From NCBI GenBank assembly GCA_009760885.1, contig CM019716.1, positions 1,741,501 through 1,805,500 on the forward strand: 64,000 nucleotides of DNA, given 5' to 3'. Below the pieces are notes generated by a model. That model was not told the DNA's origin. It did no database searches and saw only the letters and a program-made list of their open reading frames with translations. This DNA comes from Achatina immaculata. Taxonomy: Eukaryota > Mollusca > Gastropoda > Stylommatophora > Achatinidae. Positions 60,301 to 62,820 of the stretch are shown one piece after another (positions within the stretch are counted from its first letter, which is position 1; the number at the start of each line of letters is the position of its first letter). The translations under genes and the position numbers were made by a program.

Positions 60301-60446
60301 AGTTGGCCAATTTGATATTGAACGAGGAGGAAGTCTACCAAGTGATGGCTGAATTTGACCCTGACCTCGCCGGCAAGATAAGCTACGAACAGTTTATAAA
60401 GAAGACCTTTCAACCTGAAATCAGACAATCAATACGGTCTAAATAA
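15692..60446 (+). CDS. EFCAB6: EFCAB6-like multi-EF-hand protein, multi-exon gene
   Basis: A single plus-strand gene spans about 44.8 kb and was assembled from AG/GT splice sites, reading phase and EF-hand content: 18 supported exons plus one weak candidate (40654-40705), about 940 codons. Each EF unit is a helix-loop-helix pair, mostly degenerate in the calcium loop. Nearly canonical loops are at exons 8/9 (DTERTGLVTFPD), 11 (DHTGTDTIRPEE) and 16 (DPYNTGCVSREE). The LLPQANPGG, SEFEKLW, YEPDNKG and YPQWMDP segments and the serial EF-pair plan fit the EFCAB6 (DJBP) family. In vertebrates that protein binds DJ-1 and associates with the androgen receptor. Human EFCAB6 is about 1,500 residues, so this model is shorter; one exon before exon 4 is missing from it, and an EF unit may be lost around exon 10. 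Symbol by similarity only. Confidence 0.75.
16225..16345 (+). pseudogene. LINE family C 3' end fragment
   Basis: Encodes SFDEVERLAEDRKNWRTTLR and ends 'cgtttaacggcacgggaagg', matching the minus-strand copy at 4.9-5.2 kb. It lies in intron 1. Confidence 0.6.
16483..16612. repeat. about 50-bp repeat, 3 diverged copies
   Basis: 'cactgttat..ctcatttcac' recurs with 'cctctag.tttcaga' between copies. Confidence 0.7.
16905..17110. repeat. 50-bp minisatellite, 4 copies, with AG|GTATGT motifs
   Basis: The tgtctttttgtaggtatgtg anchor recurs at 16921, 16971, 17021 and 17071, an exact 50-bp period. Each unit has a pyrimidine tract, TAG and then GTATGT (one copy changed to CTATGT), so it resembles a joined acceptor and donor. 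It lies just upstream of exon 2. Confidence 0.9.
17202..17323 (+). CDS. EFCAB6: EF-hand gene exon 2
   Basis: Acceptor ctcattctag|c, donor tttttg|gtaagc. It encodes GAHVINQNKDVSVNPAVMC and ends KLPVFG. Entry needs two bases from exon 1 and exit leaves one base for exon 3; both match. No EF-hand is present, as this is still the N-terminal tail. A longer antisense ORF (17092-17427) overlaps, but it lacks matching context. Confidence 0.6.
17324..18960. other. intron 2, first part: no further feature recognised
   Basis: Apart from homopolymer runs (for example G-run near 17768), no coding, LINE or tandem structure is seen. Confidence 0.5.
19240..19445 (-). repeat. dispersed repeat D1, copy 2
   Basis: Shares an ordered set of short blocks with 893-1130, including 'cataactg.ctgcttgcg' and 'accctattc'. 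Nature unknown. Confidence 0.4.
19972..20370. repeat. 21-bp minisatellite, about 19 copies
   Basis: Unit gatattccaagtggtatctaa. As 21 is a multiple of 3, both strands show long repetitive ORFs, which I do not consider genes. Confidence 0.95.
21040..21565. repeat. 22-bp-based minisatellite, over 20 copies
   Basis: Units alternate 'gaaacagcgaggcttg' and 'gactgaaaacagcgatgcttg'. Long repetitive ORFs on both strands are by-products. Confidence 0.95.
21615..21760 (-). mobile_element. tRNA-derived SINE, family 2, diverged copy
   Basis: The reverse complement has the weakened B box at 'caagtcact' and the 'cttagctag' A-box region, with the same 'aataaaaatag.aagaga' body as the copies at 640 and 61.9 kb. 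Confidence 0.45.
21761..22518. other. intron 2, distal part: no gene recognised
   Basis: Holds a short (TTTC)n-rich run at 22166-22210. No other supportable feature. Confidence 0.5.
22519..22613 (+). CDS. EFCAB6: EF-hand gene exon 3
   Basis: Acceptor atccatag|gg, donor gaccag|gtgagt (strong). It encodes CRASISERSNQSRASSLVSL and ends ARLEIDQ. Entry phase matches exon 2 and it exits on a codon boundary. It is Ser-rich N-terminal tail without an EF-hand. Confidence 0.65.
22640..22988 (-). mobile_element. tRNA-derived SINE, family 1
   Basis: The reverse complement begins GGTGTCTCGGTGGTGTAGAG, a tRNA-like head with an A box, and has the B box GGTTCGATTTC about 40 bases later. A body of about 250 bp follows. 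The 'gtgccttcacattaatgggcc' part recurs at 38.69 kb, so this is one SINE family. It lies in intron 3, antisense to the gene. Confidence 0.75.
23600..23768 (-). mobile_element. tRNA-derived SINE
   Basis: The reverse complement reads GGGTGTCTGAGAAGCCAAGT, then GGTTCAACCCTGG as B box. Head length and box spacing fit a tRNA. The body differs from family 1 in places. Confidence 0.65.
24410..24755. repeat. about 25-bp minisatellite, about 13 copies
   Basis: Unit ttctacagctatacattttt plus ccagg. Each unit ends in tttttccag|g, a good 3' splice-site look-alike. Intron 3. Confidence 0.9.
24799..24850. repeat. (GA)n microsatellite
   Basis: About 25 GA dinucleotides. Confidence 0.95.
24851..26439. other. 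intron 3, distal part: pyrimidine-rich, no gene recognised
   Basis: Long CT-rich stretches (25300-26100) give ORFs of hydrophobic and Ser-rich residues without domain features. The exon that should supply the first half of the EF-hand completed in exon 4 must lie between 22614 and 26439 if present; I could not find it. Confidence 0.5.
26440..26574 (+). CDS. EFCAB6: EF-hand gene exon 4
   Basis: Proposed acceptor ttacattcag|g, donor tttcag|gtaata with two bases carried over. It encodes EAFSRILATVLGIPVSARKC and ends with the second EF helix IISFPEFFACF. Entry needs a two-base carry, while exon 3 ends on a codon boundary, so one exon with length 2 modulo 3 is missing. A further-upstream acceptor (gtcaaaag|c at about 26391) is possible and gives the same phase. 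Confidence 0.7.
26985..27530. repeat. about 30-bp minisatellite, about 17 copies
   Basis: Units contain 'ttctatgattcctcttgtga' and 'aactttcatg'. It starts about 400 bp after exon 4 and ends about 60 bp before exon 5. Confidence 0.9.
27590..27709 (+). CDS. EFCAB6: EF-hand gene exon 5
   Basis: Acceptor aacgagcag|a, donor cacag|gtgagt. It encodes EVPESTYPQWMDPVHRPKRS, then MSSLQAHAHLKEKVKH. The linker and LKEKVKHR form the start of the next EF unit's first helix. Phases match exons 4 and 6. A nearer GT (27699) would also give an open frame but leaves the wrong phase. Confidence 0.8.
28805..28838. repeat. (CACT)n microsatellite
   Basis: About eight units in intron 5. Confidence 0.9.
29120..29245. 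repeat. dispersed repeat D2, copy 1
   Basis: About 115 bp, from 'ggtaatgccaagtattatcc' through 'gcaaagagcatctag' to 'acataaacaacagaaa', matches 31868-31985. Not a known family to me. Intron 5. Confidence 0.7.
29405..29570 (-). mobile_element. SINE-like fragment
   Basis: Has a B-box-like 'gggaatcgaactgat' (plus text) and parts reminiscent of the family 1 body. Diverged. Confidence 0.35.
29658..30336 (-). mobile_element. RTE family B LINE copy with 25-bp target duplication
   Basis: A minus-strand 3' part of the RTE-B ORF (YNEEKLEEVESFEYLGSLLT, block E onward; then GH and GRPRRRW-type C terminus). It starts at a (TCATT)n tail on the plus-strand left. Flanks 29633-29657 and 30337-30361 are 25-bp direct repeats with one mismatch (tgtggtaaaacgtttg.atta plus gtca), a clear target-site duplication. 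5'-truncated copy in intron 5. Confidence 0.85.
30538..30675 (+). CDS. EFCAB6: EF-hand gene exon 6
   Basis: Acceptor tgcccacag|a, donor gataag|gtatgg, phase 2 on both sides. It encodes FLSLADLLPQANPGGSDHIT, then an EF helix KTEFQQMLNRMNLYM and NDSEFEKLWIR. The loop around NPGGSDHITKTE is degenerate. The LLPQANPGG and SEFEKLW segments are the best family anchors in the gene. Confidence 0.9.
30676..31367. other. intron 6, first part: nothing recognised
   Basis: AT-rich, short ORFs only. Confidence 0.5.
31368..31788. mobile_element. possible small DNA element (MITE)
   Basis: Left end CAGGGTGTCTGGAAAAAAG and right end (inverted) CAGGATATCCAAAAAAAAA are alike. No clear target duplication, so low confidence. 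Confidence 0.25.
31865..31985. repeat. dispersed repeat D2, copy 2
   Basis: Matches 29120-29245 in the same orientation over about 115 bp. Intron 6. Confidence 0.7.
32169..32323 (+). CDS. EFCAB6: EF-hand gene exon 7
   Basis: Acceptor cttcttcag|a. It encodes YEPDNKGTISAERLLHALGI and ends TQLGLTQTADL. The EF loop EPDNKGTISAER lacks the final acidic ligand. The donor cctag|gtatga lies in the first unit of a tandem array, so the last 11 or so residues come from repeat sequence. This is the only donor in the array whose upstream frame stays open, and its phase fits exon 8. Confidence 0.75.
32284..32556. repeat. about 47-bp minisatellite overlapping the exon 7 donor
   Basis: Unit built on 'cagttagacttgacacaaac' and 'tgctgacctaggtatgagg', about 5-6 copies. 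The first copy is exonic and contains the splice donor; a later copy keeps GGTATGA (near 32508), others have GGAATG or GATATG. Confidence 0.85.
33226..33422. repeat. 18-bp minisatellite, about 11 copies
   Basis: Unit gtgacaggtttcatgaca. Period 18 gives repetitive ORFs on both strands (CHETYHCHET type), not genes. Confidence 0.95.
33635..33783 (+). CDS. EFCAB6: EF-hand gene exon 8
   Basis: Acceptor gtccatag|cc, donor ggcctg|gtaagc. It encodes a charged linker (WKKKELERRQELNVEKWLKN) then FFDMRDAFEKKDTERTGL, the first helix and most of a near-canonical EF loop. It ends on a codon boundary inside the loop, which exon 9 completes with VTFPD. Confidence 0.9.
34195..34330. repeat. about 45-bp repeat, 3 copies
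   Basis: 'cgagatataatagaaagtca' recurs at about 34200, 34242 and 34283. Confidence 0.85.
34714..35706 (+). pseudogene. Tc1-like transposase relic
   Basis: Starts MSHLTTEQRLIIIGRLQTGQ, a helix-turn-helix head, then ETGSVADRPRSGRP, a DRHRQNRLQWA block, GGGGVLVWGTINF, a QDNARPHVAQ segment and EHLWDEL, all in Tc1-family order. Stops (for example TGA in the RLWR region and TAG after QHRH) and frameshifts disable it, and the first catalytic Asp region is deleted. Terminal inverted repeats were not resolved. It lies in intron 8, sense strand. Confidence 0.85.
35962..36158 (+). CDS. EFCAB6: EF-hand gene exon 9
   Basis: Acceptor tctatttcag|g, donor aacag|gtaagt. It encodes VTFPDFLDVLGQFGMQLEKN, then a second EF motif with VPYREFLSRF and linker HPVLQEIKN. 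At 197 nt, phase 0 in and phase 2 out, it has exactly the size and phase of exon 11, which fits internal duplication of an EF unit. Confidence 0.9.
36530..36730. repeat. GC-rich repeat with inverted arms
   Basis: C-rich text at 36540-36585 is roughly complementary to G-rich text at 36685-36722. It shares 'ggtcc.agaa' and nearby blocks with 41.6 and 42.9 kb. Type unknown. Confidence 0.35.
36731..37640. other. intron 9: no gene recognised
   Basis: AT-rich sequence; ORFs near 36936-37384 show no domain or splice context. Confidence 0.5.
37655..38030. repeat. 42-bp minisatellite, about 9 copies
   Basis: Unit from 'cttacattacttgggaagct' to 'caaagtgataac'. As 42 is 3 x 14, an open frame of 14-residue repeats runs across it (37582-38058). 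It ends about 90 bp before exon 10. Confidence 0.95.
38124..38231 (+). CDS. EFCAB6: EF-hand gene exon 10
   Basis: Acceptor tttctgcag|c, donor gttcag|gtaaag. It encodes TNQITDNTTEPAISALEDQL and ends NMFQKDFIALLAMF, the first helix of an EF-hand. Its loop is expected in the next exon, but the next confident exon (41136) starts a fresh helix in another phase. Confidence 0.85.
38255..38670. repeat. about 31-bp minisatellite, about 12 copies
   Basis: Unit aggggtcaggtttcgtgaca plus ctttcatgcact. Begins about 25 bp after the exon 10 donor. Confidence 0.95.
38675..38925 (-). mobile_element. tRNA-derived SINE, family 1, diverged copy
   Basis: The reverse complement has 'gacgcagcggctagtgtact' (A-box region) and 'ggattcgattaca' (B box), and the body ends in the 'ccttcacataattaggcc' block shared with 22.8 kb. 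Confidence 0.65.
39005..39412. repeat. CT-rich low-complexity tract (about 400 bp)
   Basis: Only C and T in (CTCTCTCC)-like units. Long Ser/Leu/Pro or Arg/Glu/Gly ORFs on both strands are artefacts. Confidence 0.95.
39413..40432 (+). mobile_element. CR1/L2-like LINE 3' half with (ATCA)n tail
   Basis: Plus-strand copy of the element at 3.8-6.7 kb. The frame gives EHKTLGLIIDQHLTWNFHVQ, THLDYCSTVWDGCSVSNTKR, then after a frameshift (about 39700) KRAVKLISDKDQ, HAPPYLWNLF and KPRLDLYKKRFTYSAAHLWN, to 40091. A 3' UTR block 'gggcctgcgtgcccaattct' and AATAAAGATCAATCAATC tail follow. It is 5'-truncated directly at the CT tract. Confidence 0.8.
40400..40640. repeat. (ATCA)n and CT-rich block, tail sequence present twice
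   Basis: AAAGATCAATCAATCAATC occurs at about 40408 and again at about 40602, with about 170 bp of CT-rich sequence between, suggesting local duplication of the LINE tail. Confidence 0.8.
40654..40705 (+). CDS. candidate 52-nt exon 10b of the EF-hand gene
   Basis: A strong acceptor (ctttctctgtcag|g) and strong donor (cga|gtaagt) bracket an open segment encoding VLNYFTFTPTDPFIGCR. Its entry phase fits exon 10 and its exit phase fits exon 11, which are otherwise incompatible. The peptide does not look like an EF-hand, and it borders repeat sequence, so it could be an exonised repeat flank or chance. Confidence 0.35.
40731..40774. repeat. (CAT)n microsatellite
   Basis: About 14 trinucleotides, directly after the candidate exon's donor region. 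Confidence 0.95.
41136..41332 (+). CDS. EFCAB6: EF-hand gene exon 11
   Basis: Acceptor ttttgtttaag|a, donor gggag|gtaaaa. It encodes TVLESFRKFDHTGTDTIRPE, then EFRAAIESKFNLRLTDSQF and a second EF motif SDDEGNVLYIKFMQEFDG. The first loop DHTGTDTIRPEE keeps the X, Z and -Z ligands and could bind calcium. Same length and phases as exon 9. Confidence 0.95.
41590..41740 (-). repeat. GC-rich dispersed repeat, inverted copy
   Basis: 'agcggttctgggccacccct' here is the inverted counterpart of text at about 42945-42970, in opposite orientation across the LINE insertion. Confidence 0.45.
41751..42840 (+). mobile_element. RTE-A 3' fragment split by a LINE2 insertion
   Basis: 41751-41887 is RTE-A 3' sequence (RPREMILDSLTGW in frame). 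It is interrupted at AGTCGGCAC, and resumes after 42814 with AGTCGGCACGGCACATGATG, the RTE-A tail. The repeated AGTCGGCAC (41879-41887 and 42815-42823) is the target duplication of the inserted LINE2. Confidence 0.9.
41888..42814 (+). mobile_element. LINE2 copy, 5'-truncated, nested in RTE-A
   Basis: Starts inside the RT (GVKQGCVLSPTLFILAVDWL, then DFADDICLLS with the catalytic DD) and runs through the C-terminal RRWRWLGH, TPQGNRSKGRPKETWRRT and EAPCALGT to a (GA)n tail. The RT frame stops at IWK and continues one frame over from NKRKLSIN. The same break is in the copy at 47.9 kb. Confidence 0.9.
42905..43140. repeat. GC-rich dispersed repeat and orphan CR1-like 3' UTR block
   Basis: 42905-43035 matches the inverted copy at 41.6 kb. 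43040-43140 is a minus-strand copy of the CR1-like tail ('gaattgggcatgcaggcccg' and 'cattctgccctt'). Confidence 0.5.
43440..43500. repeat. poly-G and (GA)n run
   Basis: G-run then GAGAGA/GGGA units. Confidence 0.9.
43600..43760. repeat. about 31-bp minisatellite, about 5 copies
   Basis: Unit aagaaagaaatttataggag plus agagtaggatt. Confidence 0.85.
43761..44640. other. intron 11: no gene recognised
   Basis: AT-rich, with a (TA)n run at 44300-44322. Nothing else seen. Confidence 0.5.
44655..45002. repeat. (TAG)n array and purine-rich tract
   Basis: (TAG)n with occasional TTAG at 44665-44790, then a (GAA/GGA)-rich tract to 45002. Confidence 0.9.
45074..45266 (+). CDS. EFCAB6: EF-hand gene exon 12 (Ser-rich linker)
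   Basis: Acceptor cctctacag|g, donor ttcaaa|gtattt. It encodes a polar linker (SQASSLFDSQSDVLNLEKEN, later NSHGSVTSIDSELDKNDRSK) ending SGHELFK. The donor is not strong, but it alone gives phase 0 to join exon 13 as HELFK-VIKDLISRKHQE. If not spliced, the frame runs into a poly-His/poly-Gln tract (45275-45388). Confidence 0.75.
45275..45388. repeat. (CAT)n(CAC)n(CAA/CAG)n compound microsatellite
   Basis: In the frame of exon 12 this would code about 17 His followed by about 19 Gln with one Glu. It starts 9 bp past the exon 12 donor. Confidence 0.95.
45525..45725. repeat. about 26-bp minisatellite, about 7 copies
   Basis: Unit ttggcttgaggcgcagagct plus aaacc. Confidence 0.95.
45890..46205 (+). 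mobile_element. orphan CR1-like 3' UTR blocks, two copies
   Basis: 45905-46000 ('gggcagaatgtcagacatgc', 'ctagttcttcacactttgc') and 46150-46200 ('gcagaatgttagacggaact') resemble the 3' UTR of the CR1-like LINE. Confidence 0.4.
46543..46656 (+). repeat. 57-bp tandem duplication of the exon 13 acceptor
   Basis: Two copies of 'gatgaagtt.t.tttatttcag' plus the first 12 codons of exon 13, offset exactly 57 bp (AG at 46565-66 and 46622-23). The upstream copy reads LIKHLISTKHQE, the true one VIKDLISRKHQE. Confidence 0.95.
46624..46739 (+). CDS. EFCAB6: EF-hand gene exon 13
   Basis: Acceptor atttatttcag|g, donor aagtc|gtaagt. It encodes VIKDLISRKHQELEQRFYDL, then DETNTRRLTQDRMYMLLK, one EF helix-loop-helix with a degenerate loop (Arg at position 12). 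An upstream duplicate acceptor 57 bp away would add 19 residues in frame (ending EMKFYLFQ). Confidence 0.9.
46783..47410 (-). mobile_element. RTE-B LINE, 3' half of an interrupted copy
   Basis: The minus strand gives HIKRHDNLEKTILEGYI and TRKRGRPRRRRLEDIIGNLQ, with earlier parts up to the YADDTVL region at 47.40 kb. It is cut there by the LINE2 insertion and continues at 50.08-50.34 kb. Confidence 0.75.
47405..47986 (-). pseudogene. LINE2 C-terminal ORF
   Basis: Continues the RT protein one frame over: NKKKLSINMKMRIFKSNVLS, LLYGSECWKI, RRWRWLGHVLRM, then GNRSKGRPKETWRRT. This is the thumb and C-terminal region of the LINE2 protein. Confidence 0.85.
47919..48872 (-). pseudogene. LINE2 reverse transcriptase ORF
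   Basis: 317 codons. RT blocks in order: KLPKKGDLRDCGNWRGITLL, RKEQAGFRKGRSCIDHIFVL, ALFIDFEKAFDSV (block A Asp), GVKQGCVLSPTLFIL (block B), LDFADDICLLS (block C, catalytic DD), VYLGSRV (block E). Catalytic residues are intact, but the frame ends at the shared frame break near 47920. Confidence 0.9.
49197..49880 (-). pseudogene. LINE2 endonuclease N-terminal ORF
   Basis: 227 codons with IGSWNVRTLN (strand 1 Asn), LDILGIQEARW (catalytic Glu), IVCYAPRE and LILGDLSAKVG (the usual GDFN is GDLS here). The C-terminal half with the SDH motif is absent. Confidence 0.85.
50082..50340 (-). pseudogene. RTE-B LINE, RT part 5' of the LINE2 insertion
   Basis: The minus strand reads LDQQARVRINGETTTWFDIK, GVCQGCILSPYLFNLYTENM and EIRYAD, RT blocks up to the catalytic motif, where the LINE2 interrupts. 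It completes the copy at 46.78-47.41 kb. Confidence 0.8.
50341..51065. other. intron 13, distal part: small RTE-B tail piece only
   Basis: 50768-50868 matches the RTE-B minus-strand 3' end ('catttgcatgtcccttgcgg'), and 'ctggtactagat' flanks it on both sides (50758 and 50867), a likely target duplication. Otherwise nothing. Confidence 0.6.
51070..51258. repeat. 23-bp minisatellite, about 8 copies
   Basis: Unit cagtagtccactctttatcctca; each unit ends in a tttatcctcacag acceptor look-alike. It lies about 640 bp before exon 14. Confidence 0.95.
51342..51384. repeat. (TA)n microsatellite
   Basis: About 20 TA dinucleotides. Confidence 0.95.
51893..51986 (+). CDS. EFCAB6: EF-hand gene exon 14
   Basis: Acceptor gtttctcctcag|a, donor ttacag|gtaatt. 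It encodes FDIQPEISGSEIRDLWKTFI and TNSDKTLDYLQ, the second helix-loop of an EF unit, leading straight into FVRHFG of exon 15. Phases match exons 13 and 15. Confidence 0.9.
52150..52290. repeat. about 36-bp minisatellite, about 4 copies
   Basis: 'ccacaatagtctacaattcc' and 'agacacactctacac' recur. Confidence 0.8.
53055..53300 (+). pseudogene. RTE-A-like 3' end relic with AAT tail
   Basis: Broken frame with MSGKLKGKMRRGRSRE and 'gcatggttgccaacgctatc' followed by (AAT)n, the RTE-A C-terminal and tail pattern, strongly diverged. Confidence 0.5.
53390..53539 (+). CDS. EFCAB6: EF-hand gene exon 15
   Basis: Acceptor ttgttccag|t, donor gccaag|gtaccg, phase 0 on both sides. It encodes FVRHFGFSMRSATFPNAKLQ, a basic linker PPRRGDADFMIRSRK and LNCAVDMLHDHLRAK, which begins the helix of the next EF unit (joined to VEYLWDDL in exon 16). 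Confidence 0.9.
53540..53975. other. intron 15, first part: nothing recognised
   Basis: No repeat or coding signal. Confidence 0.5.
53976..54240. repeat. about 40-bp minisatellite, about 6 copies
   Basis: Unit 'cggcacactagactagaggg' plus 'tgatgtgtttagagttgtt'. Repetitive ORFs on both strands are artefacts. Confidence 0.95.
54241..55010. other. intron 15, middle: nothing recognised
   Basis: AT-rich with weak near-repeats around 'ttgaacttcaaact' (54490-54600). No gene. Confidence 0.5.
55015..55160. repeat. about 36-bp minisatellite, about 4 copies
   Basis: Unit 'ttatgaaattgtaacatttc' plus 'tgtttgtttttagttaa'; each has a tttgtttttag acceptor look-alike. Confidence 0.9.
55335..55840. repeat. 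about 30-bp minisatellite, about 16 copies
   Basis: Unit 'cccatgacactgtcccattg' plus 'cttttcattc'. Confidence 0.95.
56410..56725. repeat. AT-rich degenerate repeat (about 18-26 bp)
   Basis: 'tgatatttggtagtc' and 'gatgtttgatattttgata' variants recur. Confidence 0.8.
56755..57185 (+). repeat. 44-bp array ending in the exon 16 acceptor
   Basis: The 'gctaggtggagtatatgagg' unit recurs 4-5 times at 44 bp between 56812 and 56990, then after an unrelated 90-bp block two diverged units lead to the true gctag|gttgagtatctc at 57175/57176. The units resemble the intron end plus the exon 16 start (GTGGAGTATCTG against GTTGAGTATCTC). Confidence 0.85.
57176..57348 (+). CDS. EFCAB6: EF-hand gene exon 16
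   Basis: Acceptor ttactgctag|g, donor ggaag|gtaaac. It encodes VEYLWDDLRREFANMDPYNT, then GCVSREEFEEVLAELCVNL and ELKQLSERFKVKNDG. The first loop DPYNTGCVSREE is close to canonical and is the best calcium-binding candidate. The second loop (KVKNDGRISYIE) is completed by exon 17. Confidence 0.95.
57455..57790. repeat. about 35-bp minisatellite, about 8 copies
   Basis: Unit 'taacggataactgaagtgat' plus 'atggagacaggtcaa'. Confidence 0.9.
58090..58380 (-). pseudogene. I-like LINE RNase H / C-terminal fragment
   Basis: The minus strand, with frameshifts, reads TGHCRLKVHLHEIKYAPTVQ and CVCWNGPSHP, then an HLHHL block and LGFLRRTADSW. This resembles the 'RTGHC.L..HL.rI......CPCG' and terminal region of RNase H-bearing LINEs. 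It is the partner of the fragment at 356-600. Confidence 0.5.
58722..58890 (+). repeat. 44-bp x4 array of the exon 17 acceptor
   Basis: 'catgtctcaatccag|aatat' plus 'cgtacatcgagtttctg' recurs with AG ending at 58737, 58781, 58825 and 58869, exactly 44 bp apart. The last is the true exon start. Confidence 0.97.
58870..59041 (+). CDS. EFCAB6: EF-hand gene exon 17
   Basis: Acceptor ctcaatccag|a, donor aaacaa|gtaaga. It encodes ISYIEFLRPFALKKQRWRRD, a linker with DFHANIPDPESEEAKP and LQELSNKLRKQ. The first residues complete the second EF-hand of exon 16. Use of the first upstream acceptor copy (58737) would add 132 nt, 44 codons, in frame and without a stop. Confidence 0.95.
59140..59415. repeat. 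about 60-bp minisatellite, about 4 copies
   Basis: 'agatccagtagtctacgctc' and 'acaactcaccaaagattcat' recur. Confidence 0.85.
59800..60125. repeat. 30-bp minisatellite, about 11 copies
   Basis: Unit 'gacaccttcgagacacaaga' plus 'ataaatcatt'. Confidence 0.95.
60204..60446 (+). CDS. EFCAB6: EF-hand gene exon 18 (C terminus)
   Basis: Acceptor tctattcccag|c; ends in TAA. It encodes the final EF pair: WKNLRRAFRKLDIAGHGFLS with LPEF, then VYQVMAEFDPDLAGKISYEQ and FIKKTFQP, ending RQSIRSK. The loops are DIAGHGFLSLPE and DPDLAGKISYEQ. The short basic tail after the last helix is usual for the end of such a protein. Confidence 0.95.
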   Translation, partial: LSGDWKNLRRAFRKLDIAGHGFLSLPEFRSVLKLANLILNEEEVYQVMAEFDPDLAGKISYEQFIKKTFQPEIRQSIRSK

Positions 60447-60447
60447 A
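60442..60447 (+). promoter_or_regulatory. candidate polyadenylation signal AATAAA
   Basis: The hexamer overlaps the stop codon (tct aaa taa atg). If used, the 3' UTR would be only about 20-30 nt. No other AATAAA is seen in the next 300 bp. Confidence 0.35.
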
Positions 60448-60577
60448 TGTGATCAAAGTTTCATTATTATTATTATTGGGGGGGGGGGGGATATTTCTGT
60501 TACAGTGCCTCGCAGACATAGAGTAATACATAAGTTACTAGACGTGAACTGTGCACACAAAGCATTGCTTAATATTC

Positions 60578-60915
60578 TCTCTCTCTCTCTCTCTCTGAAC
60601 ATTAAGTGCCCAGGGCACATGGAGCTTCCTCGAAGGTTTTACACAAATGCCTGTCTTTTGCCTTTTTTTCTGCTCTTGCCCAGGTGAGCCCTCTATTGCT
60701 CAACATCCTTTTTGTTGTTCTTCTCCGTGTCTCTTTTGGTCTACCCTTACTTCTGTTCCCCTGTGGTGTCCATCTTAGTGCTATTTTTGGTAGTGAGTTG
60801 TCCGTCATTCGGAGCACATGTCCCAACCATCGCCATCGTCTTTCCTCAATAATTGCCGTCAGCGGCTTTATCTGCATTTCTGCCAACAGGATGTTATTTC
60901 TTATGGTGTTATACA
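60578..60915 (-). mobile_element. LINE2 3' end fragment
   Basis: Minus-strand (GA)n tail, then the ORF end with LLAEMQIKPLTAIIEERRWR and GNRSKGRPKETRRRT. It is 5'-truncated at about 60915, about 130 bp past the EF-hand gene's stop codon. Confidence 0.85.
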
Positions 60916-61855
60916 GGATTATAATAATCTTTATCACCTGTATCTCAAGATGTTACATGTAGCCAGCACTGCCTTAAACATGGACACACTGGGCAGTTGC
61001 CCCAGGGGTCGCACAGTTCAAATATTTGTTTAACATTTTCATTCTCGTGAACTGGAAGGTTAGGGGCCTCAGTGCATCGTTCTGCCCAGGGGCTACACTG
61101 TTGTTTAAGTCGGCCCTGTTTATAGCCTTGTGGTTACGGTTGTTAGTTAAGAATCGTTGTTCAAGGCAGGACACATGAATCTGAACTGAGAAAGAGTATG
61201 TTTGTGTGCCTTCTTGCCGTGCCTCAGCCCCGCCCACTTTCTGCCATTCTCATAATTATTTCTTGTTAACCCTTGCCTAACCTAAGAAAAAACATTTATT
61301 AGACAAACCATTTTTTTGTTTGTGTGTTCCAGTACTGTGTTTTACTAGTAAAAAACAACAACAGTAGCGCAGTTCAAGAAACGACATTTATCATGAAAAA
61401 TATGCATGAAAATTTTATTTCGTCACATTACTTATCATTCATATTTTAAATTATATGTTATTAAAATACACTTAACAAAGCAATCAGAGCAAAAGAATGG
61501 GCAAAGAACTATCCAAGAAACATAATTTAACCAAACATAACTAAAAAGGTAACTTTGAATACATGTACCTTCATTACTGTTTGTAATGGGCAGGAATAAA
61601 TTAAAATAAATAATAATGTTTGGTCCGTATAAAATTATTTTTTGCAGAAGTTTGTTCCACGGTTCTGTCTCCTGGTTTGATTTTTTTTAATGCTCCCTCT
61701 TAAAACCCTGTTACATTGTGGGGATGACGCTCTTCGGAAGCAAAAAGTGAAAGCAGTTTGCAGAAACTAGCGGACAAAAAAAGATAGGATAACAGCTAAA
61801 CAGCAATAAGACAGAAACAGTGGTAACATCATATAGAGTAATAATATTAAAGTGC
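60916..61855. other. no gene recognised
   Basis: AT-rich intergenic sequence, no repeat pattern or ORF with support. Confidence 0.5.
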
Positions 61856-61868
61856 ACCATTTTTTCAA

Positions 61869-62225
61869 TAATTTTTTATAAATAGGAAACTACGAGGCTT
61901 TGGTATAGTAAAGTAAGAGAACAAATTTTGTATGATTAGACCTCGAAAAAATCATAGACAAAGCACTTTAGTGAGACGTGAGAGAAAGAAAAATCACAAG
62001 AGAATTACCTGGGATTCGAACACGGACTCCGGTAGGACGAGCAGCCGTCTAGCCACGAGAGAACAGCTTACTATCGACTTAGCCAACTAGCACACCTGCT
62101 CGTCCTACCGGAGTCCGTGTTCGAATCCCAGGTAATTCTCTTGTGATTTTTCTTTCTCTCACGTCTCACTAAAGTGCTTTGTCTATGATTTTTTCGAGGT
62201 CTAATCCTACAAAATTTGTTCTCTT
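61869..62225. mobile_element. fold-back pair of tRNA-derived SINE (family 2)
   Basis: Two arms, 61914-62044 and 62096-62226, are inverted repeats of 131 bp with one mismatch seen, separated by 51 bp. Each arm carries a tRNA-like B box (GTTCGAATCCC). 13-bp direct repeats ACCATTTTTTCAA at 61856-61868 and 62226-62238 flank the whole and may be a target duplication. Confidence 0.85.
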
Positions 62226-62269
62226 ACCATTTTTTCAAACACAAAGACAATGACACAAGTATGTAAATC

Positions 62270-62820
62270 CGTTTACCTCGGAACAGCGTAACAGATGCAC
62301 GGCAGAAGTCAAATAACGGGCGGAAAAGACAAAAGACAGCTTTCTGTAGCATGGAGAAGATACTAACAAATAAGAAGATGTCCCTAAAAGTGAGGAAAAG
62401 AGTATATAGAACCAACATTACTATACGGTTGTGAAACATTGACAAATAACTAAAAATAACAAAGAAATTGGAAGCATCAGAGATGTGGTTTTGAAGAAAG
62501 ATGCTGTAAATATCCTGGATATGCTGTGAAACAAATTGAAGAGATCTTTGCAGAAGTTTCAGAACAACGGAAGCTAGTTAAAATGATAAGAAAAAAGACA
62601 GTCAAAATTTCTTCCTCAAATCATAAGAAGATTTAGGCTGAGAAACCTAGTGACGACTGGAAAATTCAAAGAAAAAGCTGGAGTATTAGGATAAGAGAAA
62701 AGCAGACTAAGTGCTATGATAAATGAAAAACATTTGAGCTGATCGAAAAAAAACAAAAATCGCACACAAAGAAACATGATTAGCAAGGCTATCCGGCAAG
62801 GCAAATCGTGTCATAAAAAT
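62270..62820 (+). pseudogene. heavily decayed RTE-like LINE remnant
   Basis: Broken frames include an EASEMWF.RKML block and 'gtgacgactggaaaattcaa', in the order of the RTE-A C-terminal region. No frame is intact. Confidence 0.5.
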
